Assembly (NCBI GenBank): GCA_964606405.1
Contig: CAZSGH010000013.1
Span: forward strand, 1-64,000
DNA length: 64,000 nt
Origin: GCA-002282575 sp964606405
GTDB lineage: Bacteria > Pseudomonadota > Gammaproteobacteria > Thiomicrospirales > Thiomicrospiraceae
Direction of reading: 5' to 3'
The position numbers were made by a program, and so were the translations under genes. How positions within the stretch are numbered: position 1 is the first letter of the stretch; each line of letters opens with the position of its first letter. This document shows, in pieces, positions 8,578 through 16,040 of this stretch. Below the pieces are notes generated by a model, which was given only the letters and a program-made list of their open reading frames with translations, was not told where the DNA came from and did no database searches.

Positions 8578-10029
8578 TTACATCACTTTTTGTGCATAGT
8601 CCGCTAAGCGTGAGCGTTCACCACGCGTGAGCGTAATGTGTGCGCTATGTTCCCAACCTTTAAAATGATCGACTACGTAGGTTAGACCAGAAGTCGTTTC
8701 GGTTAAATAAGGTGAATCGATTTGGGCAATGTTACCAATACAAACCAATTTGGTGCCAGGGCCAACACGGGTAATGAGTGTTTTCATTTGTTTCGAAGTA
8801 AGATTTTGCGCTTCATCAATAATAATGTATTTATTCATGAAGGTACGACCTCGCATAAAATTCATCGACTTAATTTTAATGCGTTGTTGAATGATTTCTT
8901 GGGTGCTAGCGGTTTGCCACTTAGCAGCATTTTTGTCCTGTTGTGTTAACACTTCAAGGTTGTCCATTAATGCTCCCATCCACGGTGCCATTTTTTCTTC
9001 TTCCGTTCCAGGTAAAAAGCCGATGTCTTCACCAATCGGGATAGTGGCACGCGTCATAATGATTTCGCCATAACGCTTATCGTCTAGGGTTTGTGCTAAT
9101 CCCGCTGCTAGGGCAAGCAAGGTTTTACCTGTGCCAGCAGGTCCGAGCAAGGTAACTAAATCAATTTCTGGATCCATTAAAAAGTTGAGTGCAAAATTTT
9201 GCTCACGGTTGCGCGCATTCATGCCCCATACGCCATGATGGGGGCTGCGATAGTCGCGCGGATAACGTAATACGCTGCTGTTGCCATCTTGACGCGCAAC
9301 AATGGCAGAAAATCCCGCTTCGTCGGGAACATACAAGCATTCGTTAACCACCCAAGGGTCTTCTTCTGGTGTTTCGACGCGATAATAGGTGTAAGCACCT
9401 TCTTGCCAAGAAGCGAGGTCAGCACCACCATTTTCAAAGTAATCAGCCGGCAATTCGCGCATACCCGTATAAAGTAGATCTGCATCTTCGAGTACGCTGT
9501 CATTAAAATAGTCTTCGGCATGCAAGCCAACAGCTGATGCCTTAATACGCATGTTAATGTCTTTGGTGACTAGGGTAATTTGCGTATTTGGGTCTAGCTT
9601 CATGAGTGCTAAACCACATTTTAAGATGGTGTTATCGGCTTTTTGAGTCGGAAAAATATCATTAATCGTATTGTATTGTAAGGGACGCGTTTCAAAATAG
9701 AGTTTACCAAGCTGTCCCTTGCGTCCCTTGCCCATGGGTTTGCTGTTAACCAATCCCGCATTAACGATGCGTTCTAAAGGCAAGCCCTGCTCAATTTCGG
9801 CCGCGGTGGCATCGCCAATAAGGGTGTCGAGCAATCGATTGGTTTCGCGTACATTGCGAGAGATTTCTGAAACGCCCTTTTTGTTAGCATCGAGTTCTTC
9901 GAGTACCACCATAGGAATAAATAAGTCGTGCTCGTCAAACGCCATTAATGCCATAGGGTCGTGCATTAATACATTGGTATCTAAGACGAATAAACGTTTT
10001 CCGCTAATATGTTGTCGTGTGCTAATCAT
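8578..10029 (-). CDS. PIN domain-PhoH fusion ATPase (PhoH2-like)
   Basis: Protein of 483 residues joining an N-terminal PIN ribonuclease domain to a C-terminal PhoH helicase-like ATPase. The PIN part shows VLDTNVLMHD (Asp17), EELD (44-47), ADNTIL (Asp132) and TKDINMR (Asp157), the acidic residues expected of an active nuclease. The ATPase has Walker A GPAGTGKT (296-303) and Walker B IIIDEAQN (403-409). Proteins of this build unwind and cut RNA in the cases tested. This form is distinct from the shorter YbeZ protein. It follows bcp by 16 bp on the same strand, so co-transcription is likely. Confidence 0.93.
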   Translation of the reverse strand: MISTRQHISGKRLFVLDTNVLMHDPMALMAFDEHDLFIPMVVLEELDANKKGVSEISRNVRETNRLLDTLIGDATAAEIEQGLPLERIVNAGLVNSKPMGKGRKGQLGKLYFETRPLQYNTINDIFPTQKADNTILKCGLALMKLDPNTQITLVTKDINMRIKASAVGLHAEDYFNDSVLEDADLLYTGMRELPADYFENGGADLASWQEGAYTYYRVETPEEDPWVVNECLYVPDEAGFSAIVARQDGNSSVLRYPRDYRSPHHGVWGMNARNREQNFALNFLMDPEIDLVTLLGPAGTGKTLLALAAGLAQTLDDKRYGEIIMTRATIPIGEDIGFLPGTEEEKMAPWMGALMDNLEVLTQQDKNAAKWQTASTQEIIQQRIKIKSMNFMRGRTFMNKYIIIDEAQNLTSKQMKTLITRVGPGTKLVCIGNIAQIDSPYLTETTSGLTYVVDHFKGWEHSAHITLTRGERSRLADYAQKVM

Positions 10030-10045
10030 GATGCGTATCCTGTTC

Positions 10046-10519
10046 TTAAGCTTGATTCAGTTCTGATAATGTCGTCAATACGTCTTCGACATGTCCTTTA
10101 ACACTTACCTTACGCCATTGGGCACGCAGTACACCTTGTGGGTCAATTAAGAAGGTACTGCGTTCGATACCAATATACTTTTTACCATAATTCATTTTTT
10201 CTTTTAACACATCGAACTGTTGACACAATATTTCTTCAGCATCGCTGATGAGTGGGAAGGTTAATTCAAATTTTGTCGCAAAGTTGTTGTGCGATTTAAT
10301 GCTATCGCGCGATACACCAACAATTGTTGTGTTGAGTGTCTGAAAGGCTTCGATATTGGCTTGAAATTCGACACTTTCTTGTGTGCAGCCTGGCGTGTTG
10401 TCTTTTGGATAAAAATAGAGCGCACACCATTTACCGAGCAAATCAGCATTGCTCAGTTCGCCTGTCGGGTAAGCAGCAAGCCTAAAGGCTGCAATCGGTT
10501 GGTTGAGTTCGTTTGACAT
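10046..10519 (-). CDS. bcp: Thioredoxin-dependent peroxiredoxin, Bcp family
   Basis: Thiol peroxidase of 157 residues that reduces hydrogen and alkyl peroxides. The peroxidatic cysteine is Cys45 in NTPGCTQE. The resolving cysteine found five residues later in E. coli Bcp is absent. Cys99 (EEILCQQ) is a candidate resolving residue, as in some other Bcp/PrxQ proteins; otherwise the enzyme may be 1-Cys. Cys32 is also present. It is divergent from yciO, with element copy 2 between them, and lies upstream of the PIN-PhoH gene by 16 bp. The ATG start fits the family N-terminus. Confidence 0.93.
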   Translation of the reverse strand: MSNELNQPIAAFRLAAYPTGELSNADLLGKWCALYFYPKDNTPGCTQESVEFQANIEAFQTLNTTIVGVSRDSIKSHNNFATKFELTFPLISDAEEILCQQFDVLKEKMNYGKKYIGIERSTFLIDPQGVLRAQWRKVSVKGHVEDVLTTLSELNQA

Positions 10520-10608
10520 GACGTTCTTTTTCCTGTTTTTGCGCTAAATGTTTAAGATGTCAAGAATCCCTATCGTGTACTGCTATAATAGCCTAAATTA
10601 AACCTTAA

Positions 10609-10758
10609 GAGCACATGCAAAAACCTATAAGGTTGGGGGCTTGGGGGAAGGGTTGTGTTTTAGGTGCATTTAACTACTTAAATAAATCCCTTCCACCAAC
10701 TAAAAGATAAACTAGGGACGCTAAAAATGAGCGAAAGCGAATTTTTTAGCGATTCCCC
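10609..10758 (+). repeat. Two-hairpin intergenic element, copy 2
   Basis: Stem 1 is TTGGGGGAAGGG paired with CCCTTCCACCAA. This copy has TTGG/CCAA where copies 1, 3 and 6 have CTGG/CCAG, a compensatory change. The terminal hairpin is CGCTAAAAAT...ATTTTTTAGCG at 10719-10751. It lies in the divergent region between bcp and yciO, so it cannot act simply as a shared 3' terminator here. A TATAAT at 10584 just to its left could belong to a promoter for yciO. Confidence 0.85.
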
Positions 10759-10777
10759 TTAAGGAAGTGATATTACG

Positions 10778-11392
10778 ATGACACATCGCTGGACAGTTCA
10801 TCCTGATAATCCGCAGCAGCGTTTACTTGCTCAGGCGGGCGCATCTATTCGTAATGGTGGCGTGGTTGCTTATCCGACTGATTCGGGATATGCGTTGGGT
10901 TGTTGTCTTGATAATAAAGAGGCATTAGATCGCATTCGTGCGATTCGTCAATTGCCAGAAACACATCACTTTACATTGGTTTGTAAAGATTTATCGCATT
11001 TAAGTCAGTACGCTCAAATTGATAATAATGTTTTTCGCATGGTGAAAGCGCTCACCCCTGGTGCGTTTACCATTATTTTGCCTGCAACCAAAGATGTACC
11101 AAAACGCTTATGGCATCCGAAGCGAAGTGATATTGGCTTACGTGTACCTGACTATGCGGTGGTGCAGGCATTATTGACCGAAATTAATGGTCCGTTGCTC
11201 AGTGTGAGTTTAATCTTGCCAGGCGATGAGTTTCCTTTAACGGATGCGGATAGCGTATTGGAAGCGATTGGCGCTCGTATTGATGGCGTGATTGATGCGG
11301 GATGGATTGGACACGAACCGACCACTGTTGTCGATTTAACATCAGGGTCGCCAGAAGTGGTGCGTCAGGGTGCTGGTAAATTACCATGGTAA
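10778..11392 (+). CDS. yciO: YciO protein (Sua5/YciO/YrdC family)
   Basis: Protein of 204 residues, recognisably the YciO branch of the threonylcarbamoyl-AMP synthase superfamily: HPDNPQQRL at the start, then YPTDSGYALGC, FTLVCKDLS and SDIGLRVPD, and PTTVVDLT near the end. The KRxxxSxxxR-like nucleotide-binding surface is present. YciO resembles TsaC, which makes the t6A tRNA modification, but its own role is not settled. It sits just upstream of rluB, a neighbourhood also seen in enterobacteria. Divergent from bcp, with a repeat element in the shared upstream region. Confidence 0.93.
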   Translation: MTHRWTVHPDNPQQRLLAQAGASIRNGGVVAYPTDSGYALGCCLDNKEALDRIRAIRQLPETHHFTLVCKDLSHLSQYAQIDNNVFRMVKALTPGAFTIILPATKDVPKRLWHPKRSDIGLRVPDYAVVQALLTEINGPLLSVSLILPGDEFPLTDADSVLEAIGARIDGVIDAGWIGHEPTTVVDLTSGSPEVVRQGAGKLPW

Positions 11393-11434
11393 ATAAAATA
11401 TCTAATTAAATTGTGCTTTGCGCGTTTTTAGAAT

Positions 11435-11489
11435 TAAGGAATAAAAATAACATGAACGAAAAATTACAAAAAGTATTAGCCCGTGCGGG
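11435..11489 (+). repeat. Left copy of a 55-bp exact duplication at an assembly gap (rluB start)
   Basis: These 55 bases are identical to 11590-11644, on the other side of the run of Ns. They contain the rluB ribosome site AAGGAA, the ATG at 11452 and the first codons. This looks like a contig end that overlaps the next contig rather than a second gene copy. Confidence 0.9.
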
Positions 11490-11589
11490 NNNNNNNNNNN
11501 NNNNNNNNNNNNNNNNNNNNNNNNNNNNNNNNNNNNNNNNNNNNNNNNNNNNNNNNNNNNNNNNNNNNNNNNNNNNNNNNNNNNNNNNN
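11490..11589. other. Assembly gap of exactly 100 Ns
   Basis: A run of exactly 100 undetermined bases, a conventional placeholder length. Both sides carry the same 55 bp, so the true distance is probably negative: the two contigs overlap and the gap and one copy should be removed. If so, yciO would be followed directly by rluB with about 60 bp between them. Confidence 0.95.
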
Positions 11590-11606
11590 TAAGGAATAAA
11601 AATAAC

Positions 11607-12734
11607 ATGAACGAAAAATTACAAAAAGTATTAGCCCGTGCGGGTATGGGGTCGCGTCGCGAAATTGAAGGTTGGATTAGTGCAGGTCTTGTTCGTCTAA
11701 ACGGTCACGTTGCGACCTTGGGTGAACGCGTTAGCGAGACAGATCAAATCCAAATTCGCGGACGTTTAATTAAAGCGGAAGAGTTATTGCAACCTGTCAC
11801 TCAGGTATTGTTGTACAACAAGCGTGAAGATGAATTGGTGACGCGTTCGGACGAAAAAGGACGTGAAACGATTTTTGAAAAATTGCCTAAGCCAGATTCG
11901 GGGCGTTGGATTGCGATTGGTCGTTTGGATATTAACACCACTGGGTTGTTGTTGTTGACCAATAATGGTGAGTTGGCGAATCGCTTAATGCATCCATCTC
12001 GTGAAATTGAACGTGAGTATTTGGTGCGAGTATTTGGTGAAGTGTCTAAAGAAATTTGCGATAAATTGGTTAAAGGCGTGCCACTTGATGATGGTATGGC
12101 AAACTTCGATAAACTCGAACCGCTTAAATCGTTTGAACCAACCGACAGTATCAACCGTTGGTACAAGGTGACCTTGCTTGAAGGGCGCAACCGTGAAGTG
12201 CGTCGCTTATGGGAAAGCCAAGGCGTGCGCGTGAGTCGTCTCAAGCGTACCGCGTTTGCGGGTATTTCTTTACCGAAAACCTTGCGCTTAGGTCATGCAC
12301 AATTAGCAACGCGTGATCAGATTAACGATTTATTGGCCGCGGTAGAATTGCCTGCCTTGCCTTTGGTTGAACAGCAACGCGCTAAGCGTCCATTTAATAG
12401 CAACGGTCGCATTGGTTTTGCGCCGCACAAGTCGTCATCACGTTTCGAAAAAGAAGCACCTGAGCGTACCGACTTGTCAGATCGTGCTGCTAATCCACGT
12501 CGTGGTGATGCACCAAGAGGTGATGTGAATGCTCGTGGTATCAGTCGTACTGCGCCAAGCCGAGATGGTGGTCGCGGTGGTTCGCGTCCTGCGGCAGCCA
12601 ATAGCAATCGCGCAACATTTGATGTGCGTGGCGGACAAGCCAAAACACCAGACAGAACCAAGCTGGTGCGCGGTACAACTAAGCCACCACAGCGTAAGAC
12701 ATGGCGCGACAATGATGACGATTATATTGATTGA
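11607..12734 (+). CDS. rluB: 23S rRNA pseudouridine synthase RluB
   Basis: Converts a uridine in helix 80 of 23S rRNA (position 2605 in E. coli) to pseudouridine. Residues 1-60 form an S4 RNA-binding domain (VLARAGMGSRREIEGWI). The RsuA-type catalytic domain has GRLDINTTGLLLLTNNG, which holds the catalytic Asp, and later GRNREVRRLW. From about residue 255 to the end (375) the chain is basic, low in complexity and rich in Arg, Gly, Ser and Pro, probably a disordered RNA-binding tail of the kind many RluB proteins carry. The start has a good ribosome site, AAGGAA. The 5' end is duplicated across the assembly gap. A terminator follows at 12829. Confidence 0.95.
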   Translation: MNEKLQKVLARAGMGSRREIEGWISAGLVRLNGHVATLGERVSETDQIQIRGRLIKAEELLQPVTQVLLYNKREDELVTRSDEKGRETIFEKLPKPDSGRWIAIGRLDINTTGLLLLTNNGELANRLMHPSREIEREYLVRVFGEVSKEICDKLVKGVPLDDGMANFDKLEPLKSFEPTDSINRWYKVTLLEGRNREVRRLWESQGVRVSRLKRTAFAGISLPKTLRLGHAQLATRDQINDLLAAVELPALPLVEQQRAKRPFNSNGRIGFAPHKSSSRFEKEAPERTDLSDRAANPRRGDAPRGDVNARGISRTAPSRDGGRGGSRPAAANSNRATFDVRGGQAKTPDRTKLVRGTTKPPQRKTWRDNDDDYID

Positions 12735-12763
12735 TTTTAAGCGCCTCTAAAACAAAACTTTTT

Positions 12764-12810
12764 GTCATCCCCGCGTAGGCGGGGATCCAGAAGGCAATGA
12801 AAGTTGTCAT
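12764..12810. repeat. Dispersed palindromic repeat (dRS3-like), second copy
   Basis: The same palindrome GTCATCCCCGCG...GGCGGGGATCC as at 5240, then a gap and a half-site TTGTCATTCC. The second palindrome of the first copy is decayed or replaced here. It is located in the rluB 3' region, just before the terminator. Confidence 0.65.
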
Positions 12811-12828
12811 TCCATGATGTGTCTTACG

Positions 12829-12857
12829 AAGCCCCACCTGTTGGGGCTTTTGATTTT
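12829..12857 (+). terminator. Rho-independent terminator of rluB
   Basis: Eight-base-pair stem AAGCCCCA / TGGGGCTT with a five-base loop (CCTGT), followed by TTTTGATTTT. It lies about 95 bp after the rluB stop codon, with the dRS3-like repeat in between. Confidence 0.8.
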
Positions 12858-12919
12858 CATATAACCCCAAAACCACTACAATCACAGCATTATTAGCACC
12901 AAATTAGAATGAATAAGCC

Positions 12920-13069
12920 ATGAACGCCGTTGAAATTGAAGAAGCCATAACCCAGTTAGCCGAATAGACGTTTGGTTCAGCGGAGTTTCCTTACTTGTTT
13001 TTGCAGGAGTTTGGCAGCAAAGAAACGACCATTAAGCAGTAGCGTTCAGTGATTAGCAATAAGTCCGAT
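12920..13069 (+). pseudogene. Remnant of a class I SAM-dependent DNA methyltransferase (type IIG-like), N-terminus
   Basis: Translation from the ATG at 12920 gives MNAVEIEEAITQLAE, a stop, TFGSAEFPYLFLQEFG, SKETTIKQ, a stop, then RSVISNKSD. From memory, this matches the conserved opening of large DNA methyltransferases of type IIG-like restriction-modification enzymes, which begin MNAVEIE and continue with an AAEFP...FLxxFGNKxTTIKRLR pattern. At least two in-frame stops and the loss of everything after about 50 residues show it is dead. It is a trace of a lost restriction or defence locus downstream of rluB. The family call rests on recognition of a short N-terminal segment. Confidence 0.5.
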
Positions 13070-13245
13070 GGACTATCTGCAACGCGTCGCTATGCTGGTC
13101 GCAATGGCAACAGTCATTGCTTTTGTTAGCTGGGTTTTTCATAATTACTGACACCCACACCTAGATAATTCGATTGAAGAAGCCTAGAATGAATTCAATA
13201 AAAGGGGTACTACCCCAATAGCTAGTAGCTAGGAGTTAAATTAAT

Positions 13246-13317
13246 ATGCCCACAATTTCTATTTGGCAATTGGTCAATGAGGGCGAGGAACCGTATAAGA
13301 TCGCACCATTACAGTAA
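13246..13317 (+). pseudogene. DUF4160 gene reduced to both ends by an internal deletion
   Basis: A short frame with a good AGGAG ribosome site ten bases upstream encodes only 23 residues: MPTISI joined to WQLVNEGEEPYKIAPLQ. DUF4160 proteins typically begin MPTIS and end with a segment like WxLAVNGExPxKIxPL. This therefore looks like an in-frame deletion that removed the middle (roughly 60 residues) and fused the two ends. The next gene is an intact DUF2442 protein, the usual partner of DUF4160, which supports the call. Confidence 0.55.
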
Positions 13318-13333
13318 TAGTGGAGACTTTGTC

Positions 13334-13633
13334 ATGAACACTGAACTAATCGATGTCGTTCGCGTTGTTCCCTTGCCGAACTACCAGCTTGAGCTAACCT
13401 TTGCTAATCATGAAGTAAGGGTTTTTGATATGACGGTGTACTTACACAAAAAGCCGTTTAACCAACTCACAGAACCAAACCGCTTTATGACGGCTCATGT
13501 GGATTGCGGAACAGTAGTCTGGGCTGGCAATATCGACATCTCACCTGAAACACTTTACGATAGGTCGGTGTTGCTTGCTGGGCGTAGTTTACCAACCCTT
13601 GTACGAAATAGTGTAGCCGCTCCAGTGTCTTGA
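13334..13633 (+). CDS. DUF2442 family protein (partner of DUF4160)
   Basis: Protein of 99 residues: IDVVRVVPLPNYQLELTF, then FANHEVRVFDM and, near the end, WAGNIDISPETLYDRS, all characteristic of DUF2442. The ATG at 13334 follows GTGGAG. DUF2442 and DUF4160 genes are often paired and have been suggested to form toxin-antitoxin-like modules, but activity is not established. Here the DUF4160 partner 16 bp upstream is deleted internally, so this gene is an orphan. The frame is complete and undamaged. Confidence 0.8.
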   Translation: MNTELIDVVRVVPLPNYQLELTFANHEVRVFDMTVYLHKKPFNQLTEPNRFMTAHVDCGTVVWAGNIDISPETLYDRSVLLAGRSLPTLVRNSVAAPVS

Positions 13634-13655
13634 TTCAAAATAAGGAGTGAAAATC

Positions 13656-13715
13656 ATGCAAATATCGGCGAGTGGAGCGAGTAGCACCTTATCTGCCTTG
13701 ATGGGAAAAGGCTAA
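13656..13715 (+). CDS. Possible 19-residue peptide or fragment
   Basis: An ATG preceded by a strong AAGGAG opens a frame encoding MQISASGASSTLSALMGKG, then a stop. It lies 22 bp after the DUF2442 gene. I do not recognise it; it may be the first codons of a lost gene. The stop codon abuts the hairpin at 13712-13739. Confidence 0.2.
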   Translation: MQISASGASSTLSALMGKG

Positions 13716-13739
13716 AAACCACGTATCCGCAGTTTTTAG
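13712..13739. repeat. Solo hairpin resembling the end of the two-hairpin element
   Basis: CTAAAAAC and GTTTTTAG flank a 12-base loop, the same arms as in the terminal hairpin of the dispersed element, but stem 1 is absent. It lies between convergent genes and may act as a bidirectional terminator. Confidence 0.5.
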
Positions 13740-13748
13740 TAACACCTT

Positions 13749-14036
13749 CTACTTCAACTTATAGTAAGTCGCGTTGAGGTATTTGGTAACTGCCTGTACG
13801 TCTTCGGGGAACCAGCCTGTGCCTAACTGCGTATTGCAGTTTTCTACCGATGTTCCTAAGTAAGCCAGTGTTTTGACCTTGCGATTATCGCGCTTGTAAA
13901 TTTCAGCCTGATGGCATCCCATACAGTTTTTATCGTGCAGGGCTTTGCCTTCACTAATCATGTCGGCCTGAGCGGTTAACGCTAAGCTTGTTGCGCCAAT
14001 AAAAGTACACAGAGATAAAATGCGTGATGTTTTCAT
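13749..14036 (-). CDS. Small periplasmic c-type cytochrome
   Basis: Precursor of 95 residues with a signal peptide (MKTSRILSLCTFIGATSLAL, cut near AQA-D) and one heme-binding motif, CMGCH. After it come KVKTLAYLG, an extra cysteine in VENCNTQLG, and the end GWFPEDVQAVTKYLNATYYKL. No methionine follows the CXXCH motif, so the usual sixth heme ligand is missing and ligation must differ (His, Lys or an open site). The ATG at 14036 was chosen for its AAGGAA ribosome site and proper signal peptide; an upstream in-frame start would read into the repeat element. Electron carrier or sensor; partner unknown. Confidence 0.82.
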   Translation of the reverse strand: MKTSRILSLCTFIGATSLALTAQADMISEGKALHDKNCMGCHQAEIYKRDNRKVKTLAYLGTSVENCNTQLGTGWFPEDVQAVTKYLNATYYKLK

Positions 14037-14074
14037 GATGCGTTCCTTTTTGTATTTGTAGCCTAATGTTATGA

Positions 14075-14222
14075 ACCTTTCTAAAAACCCTAGAGGGTTG
14101 GGGGTCTGGGGGAAGGGATGCACTGAAAAAGCGTGTAAGACTTTGATTAAACCCCTTCCACCAGTAGAAAAATAAACCTGATAAATCTAAAAACAAACAA
14201 AGTGCCGTTTTTAGAGATTCTC
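14075..14222 (+). repeat. Two-hairpin intergenic element, copy 3
   Basis: Stem 1 is CTGGGGGAAGGG (from 14106) with CCCTTCCACCAG. The terminal hairpin TCTAAAAAC...GTTTTTAGA spans 14186-14215. The left terminal repeat is TTTCTAAAAACCC. It lies in the divergent gap between the cytochrome gene and ycaO, about 40 bp from the cytochrome start, so it may sit inside that gene's leader. Confidence 0.85.
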
Positions 14223-14285
14223 TTCTGTTATGATTTGATGCACATCAATCATAAGTCATAACCAAATTAATAAAAAGGGGGTGCC

Positions 14286-15989
14286 ATGCTCGAAAAAACT
14301 TATCTGACGGGTAAAGCCGATTACCTAGAGTCTAGCCTTGAGCGTATGACGCAACATTTAGCTAGCCATGACTTCAGTTTAGTGTTTTCAGCATGGTTAA
14401 ATCCTGCGCCCTATATTCATTCGGTGCACGTTAAAGACAGTGATTGTCCTGCCTTATTTGCTAATGGTAAAGGCATTAGCGCCAAAGCCGCGCAAGCGAG
14501 TGCGATGGGTGAGTTCATCGAACGCTTAGGCACACATTATCTTTTTGCCGATTACACTTTGGGGCAAAGGCCATCTGGTTTTCTGATGCACCCACAAGAG
14601 AAGCGGATTGATGTCGCTCAGTTTAACAAACAAGATGTGCTTAGTGCGTCCTTATGGGCTATTTACGATGTCGATGATGAGATTGCGCCAGAACACTTGA
14701 TTGCGTTACAAGATGCGGATACAAGCATTACCGCTATGCCAATGATGGCGGTGGGAAGTAATGAAGCCATTTATTTCCCGATTAATTTGCTCAATAGTCT
14801 TTATGCCAGTAATGGTTTGGCAGCAGGCAATACTTTGGCAGAGGCGGGCGTGCAAGCCTTATCGGAGGTTTTTGAGCGTTGGGTGCGTGTGCAAATTTTG
14901 CACAATGCTTGGTGTTTGCCCGCTATGCCAAAATCAGTATGGGAAAGCATGCCGAGTATTACCGAAGCGGCTAATGCCTTAGCGGTTCAGGGCATTCGTT
15001 TAGATATCCGTGATGCTTCTTTGGGTGGCAAGTATCCAGTTGTTGCGATCATTTTACACGATGAGCTTGATGGTCGCTCGTTTGTTTCTTTTGGCGCACA
15101 TCCGATTTTTGAAGTAGCGATTGAGCGCACGCTAACAGAATCCTTGCAAGGGCGTGATTTAAGCAGTCGCGATGGCTTTGAATACCCCAGTATCGACCAA
15201 GACTTTGTTGCCAGCGATGAAAACCGAGAAGCGCATTTTATTGATGCCAGCGGGCGATGGCATTTAGGCTTCTTTGGTCAGCAAGCCGATTTTGAGGCGG
15301 TGGCGTGGGATTTTTCGGGCGACATTGACGCGCAATGGCAACGGTTGACGCAAATTGTTAGCGACGCTGGCTTTACGCTGTATTGGCAACACCATCAAAA
15401 ACTTGGTTTGGCGGTGGTGCGTTTGGTCGTGCCCGGGATGTCCGAAATTTATCCGATGCAAGATTTATTAGATGGTAATGCCAATCGTGGCTTGCCGCTC
15501 AAACAGGCATTAAATGCGATTGATTGGAATAAAGACAGCACGTTTGAAAAGCTACTCGCGCTACTCGAGCAAGAGGCTTATCCTGCGCATACTCGTGTTG
15601 CTAGCTTAATTGGCTTGTTACCCGATGTCGGTACGCCTTGGGCTTGGTTAACCATCGCTGAGTTGAAACTGGGAGCATTACTCTATTTAGGCGACTTTAG
15701 TGCTGCTTTGCAAGCATTAGGCGAAGTCTTCGCCATTGGTCGTGATACGCCAGAATACCACGCCTTAGAGATGGCATTGCCTTTGTTAATAGATGAGCAG
15801 TTAGAATCGAAAGGTGAGGCTTTGCCCATTTTATTTGGCGAAGAGCGCTGGTCTCAGTTGGTGCAGTGGTTGGATGGTGAAACATTTATTTGGGATATGG
15901 AGCTTATCGCGCCAGAGCGTTATTCAGCACGTCATCAGGCTTTATTACGTGCGCATGCCCGTATAAACAGCGCGTTGTCGCAAGCATAA
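14286..15989 (+). CDS. ycaO: YcaO protein (E. coli-type, ribosomal S12 modification factor)
   Basis: Protein of 567 residues similar along its length to E. coli YcaO: NGKGISAKAAQASAMGEFIERL, YVxNGLAAGN-like ASNGLAAGNTLAEAGVQALSE, VFERW, and PGMSEIYPMQDL. The YcaO ATP-binding core, with its glutamates (GEFIERL, LSEVFERW), occupies about residues 60-390; the rest is a helical extension typical of this subgroup. In E. coli this type takes part in beta-methylthiolation of ribosomal protein S12 together with RimO; it is not a RiPP cyclodehydratase of a peptide gene cluster, and no precursor peptide or partner is seen nearby. The ribosome site AAGGGGG is strong. Confidence 0.93.
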   Translation: MLEKTYLTGKADYLESSLERMTQHLASHDFSLVFSAWLNPAPYIHSVHVKDSDCPALFANGKGISAKAAQASAMGEFIERLGTHYLFADYTLGQRPSGFLMHPQEKRIDVAQFNKQDVLSASLWAIYDVDDEIAPEHLIALQDADTSITAMPMMAVGSNEAIYFPINLLNSLYASNGLAAGNTLAEAGVQALSEVFERWVRVQILHNAWCLPAMPKSVWESMPSITEAANALAVQGIRLDIRDASLGGKYPVVAIILHDELDGRSFVSFGAHPIFEVAIERTLTESLQGRDLSSRDGFEYPSIDQDFVASDENREAHFIDASGRWHLGFFGQQADFEAVAWDFSGDIDAQWQRLTQIVSDAGFTLYWQHHQKLGLAVVRLVVPGMSEIYPMQDLLDGNANRGLPLKQALNAIDWNKDSTFEKLLALLEQEAYPAHTRVASLIGLLPDVGTPWAWLTIAELKLGALLYLGDFSAALQALGEVFAIGRDTPEYHALEMALPLLIDEQLESKGEALPILFGEERWSQLVQWLDGETFIWDMELIAPERYSARHQALLRAHARINSALSQA

Positions 15990-16040
15990 TAAAATAGAAT
16001 CTGATAAAATGTACGGAGTTATTACTAGGGCGTTGACAGC

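Noticed and set aside
9719..10066. Plus-strand frame across the phoH start
   Set aside because: Antisense to the PIN domain coding region; low-complexity Ser-rich product.
11452..11489. A second, truncated rluB gene
   Set aside because: It is identical to the real start across an N gap of exactly 100; best explained by contig overlap.
12317..12712. Minus-strand frame over the rluB tail
   Set aside because: A by-product of the Arg/Gly-rich repeat-like codons of rluB; no family features.
14286..15989. YcaO as part of a RiPP (ribosomal peptide) cluster
   Set aside because: The sequence is of the E. coli YcaO type, full length with its helical extension; no precursor peptide, E1-like partner or exporter lies nearby.
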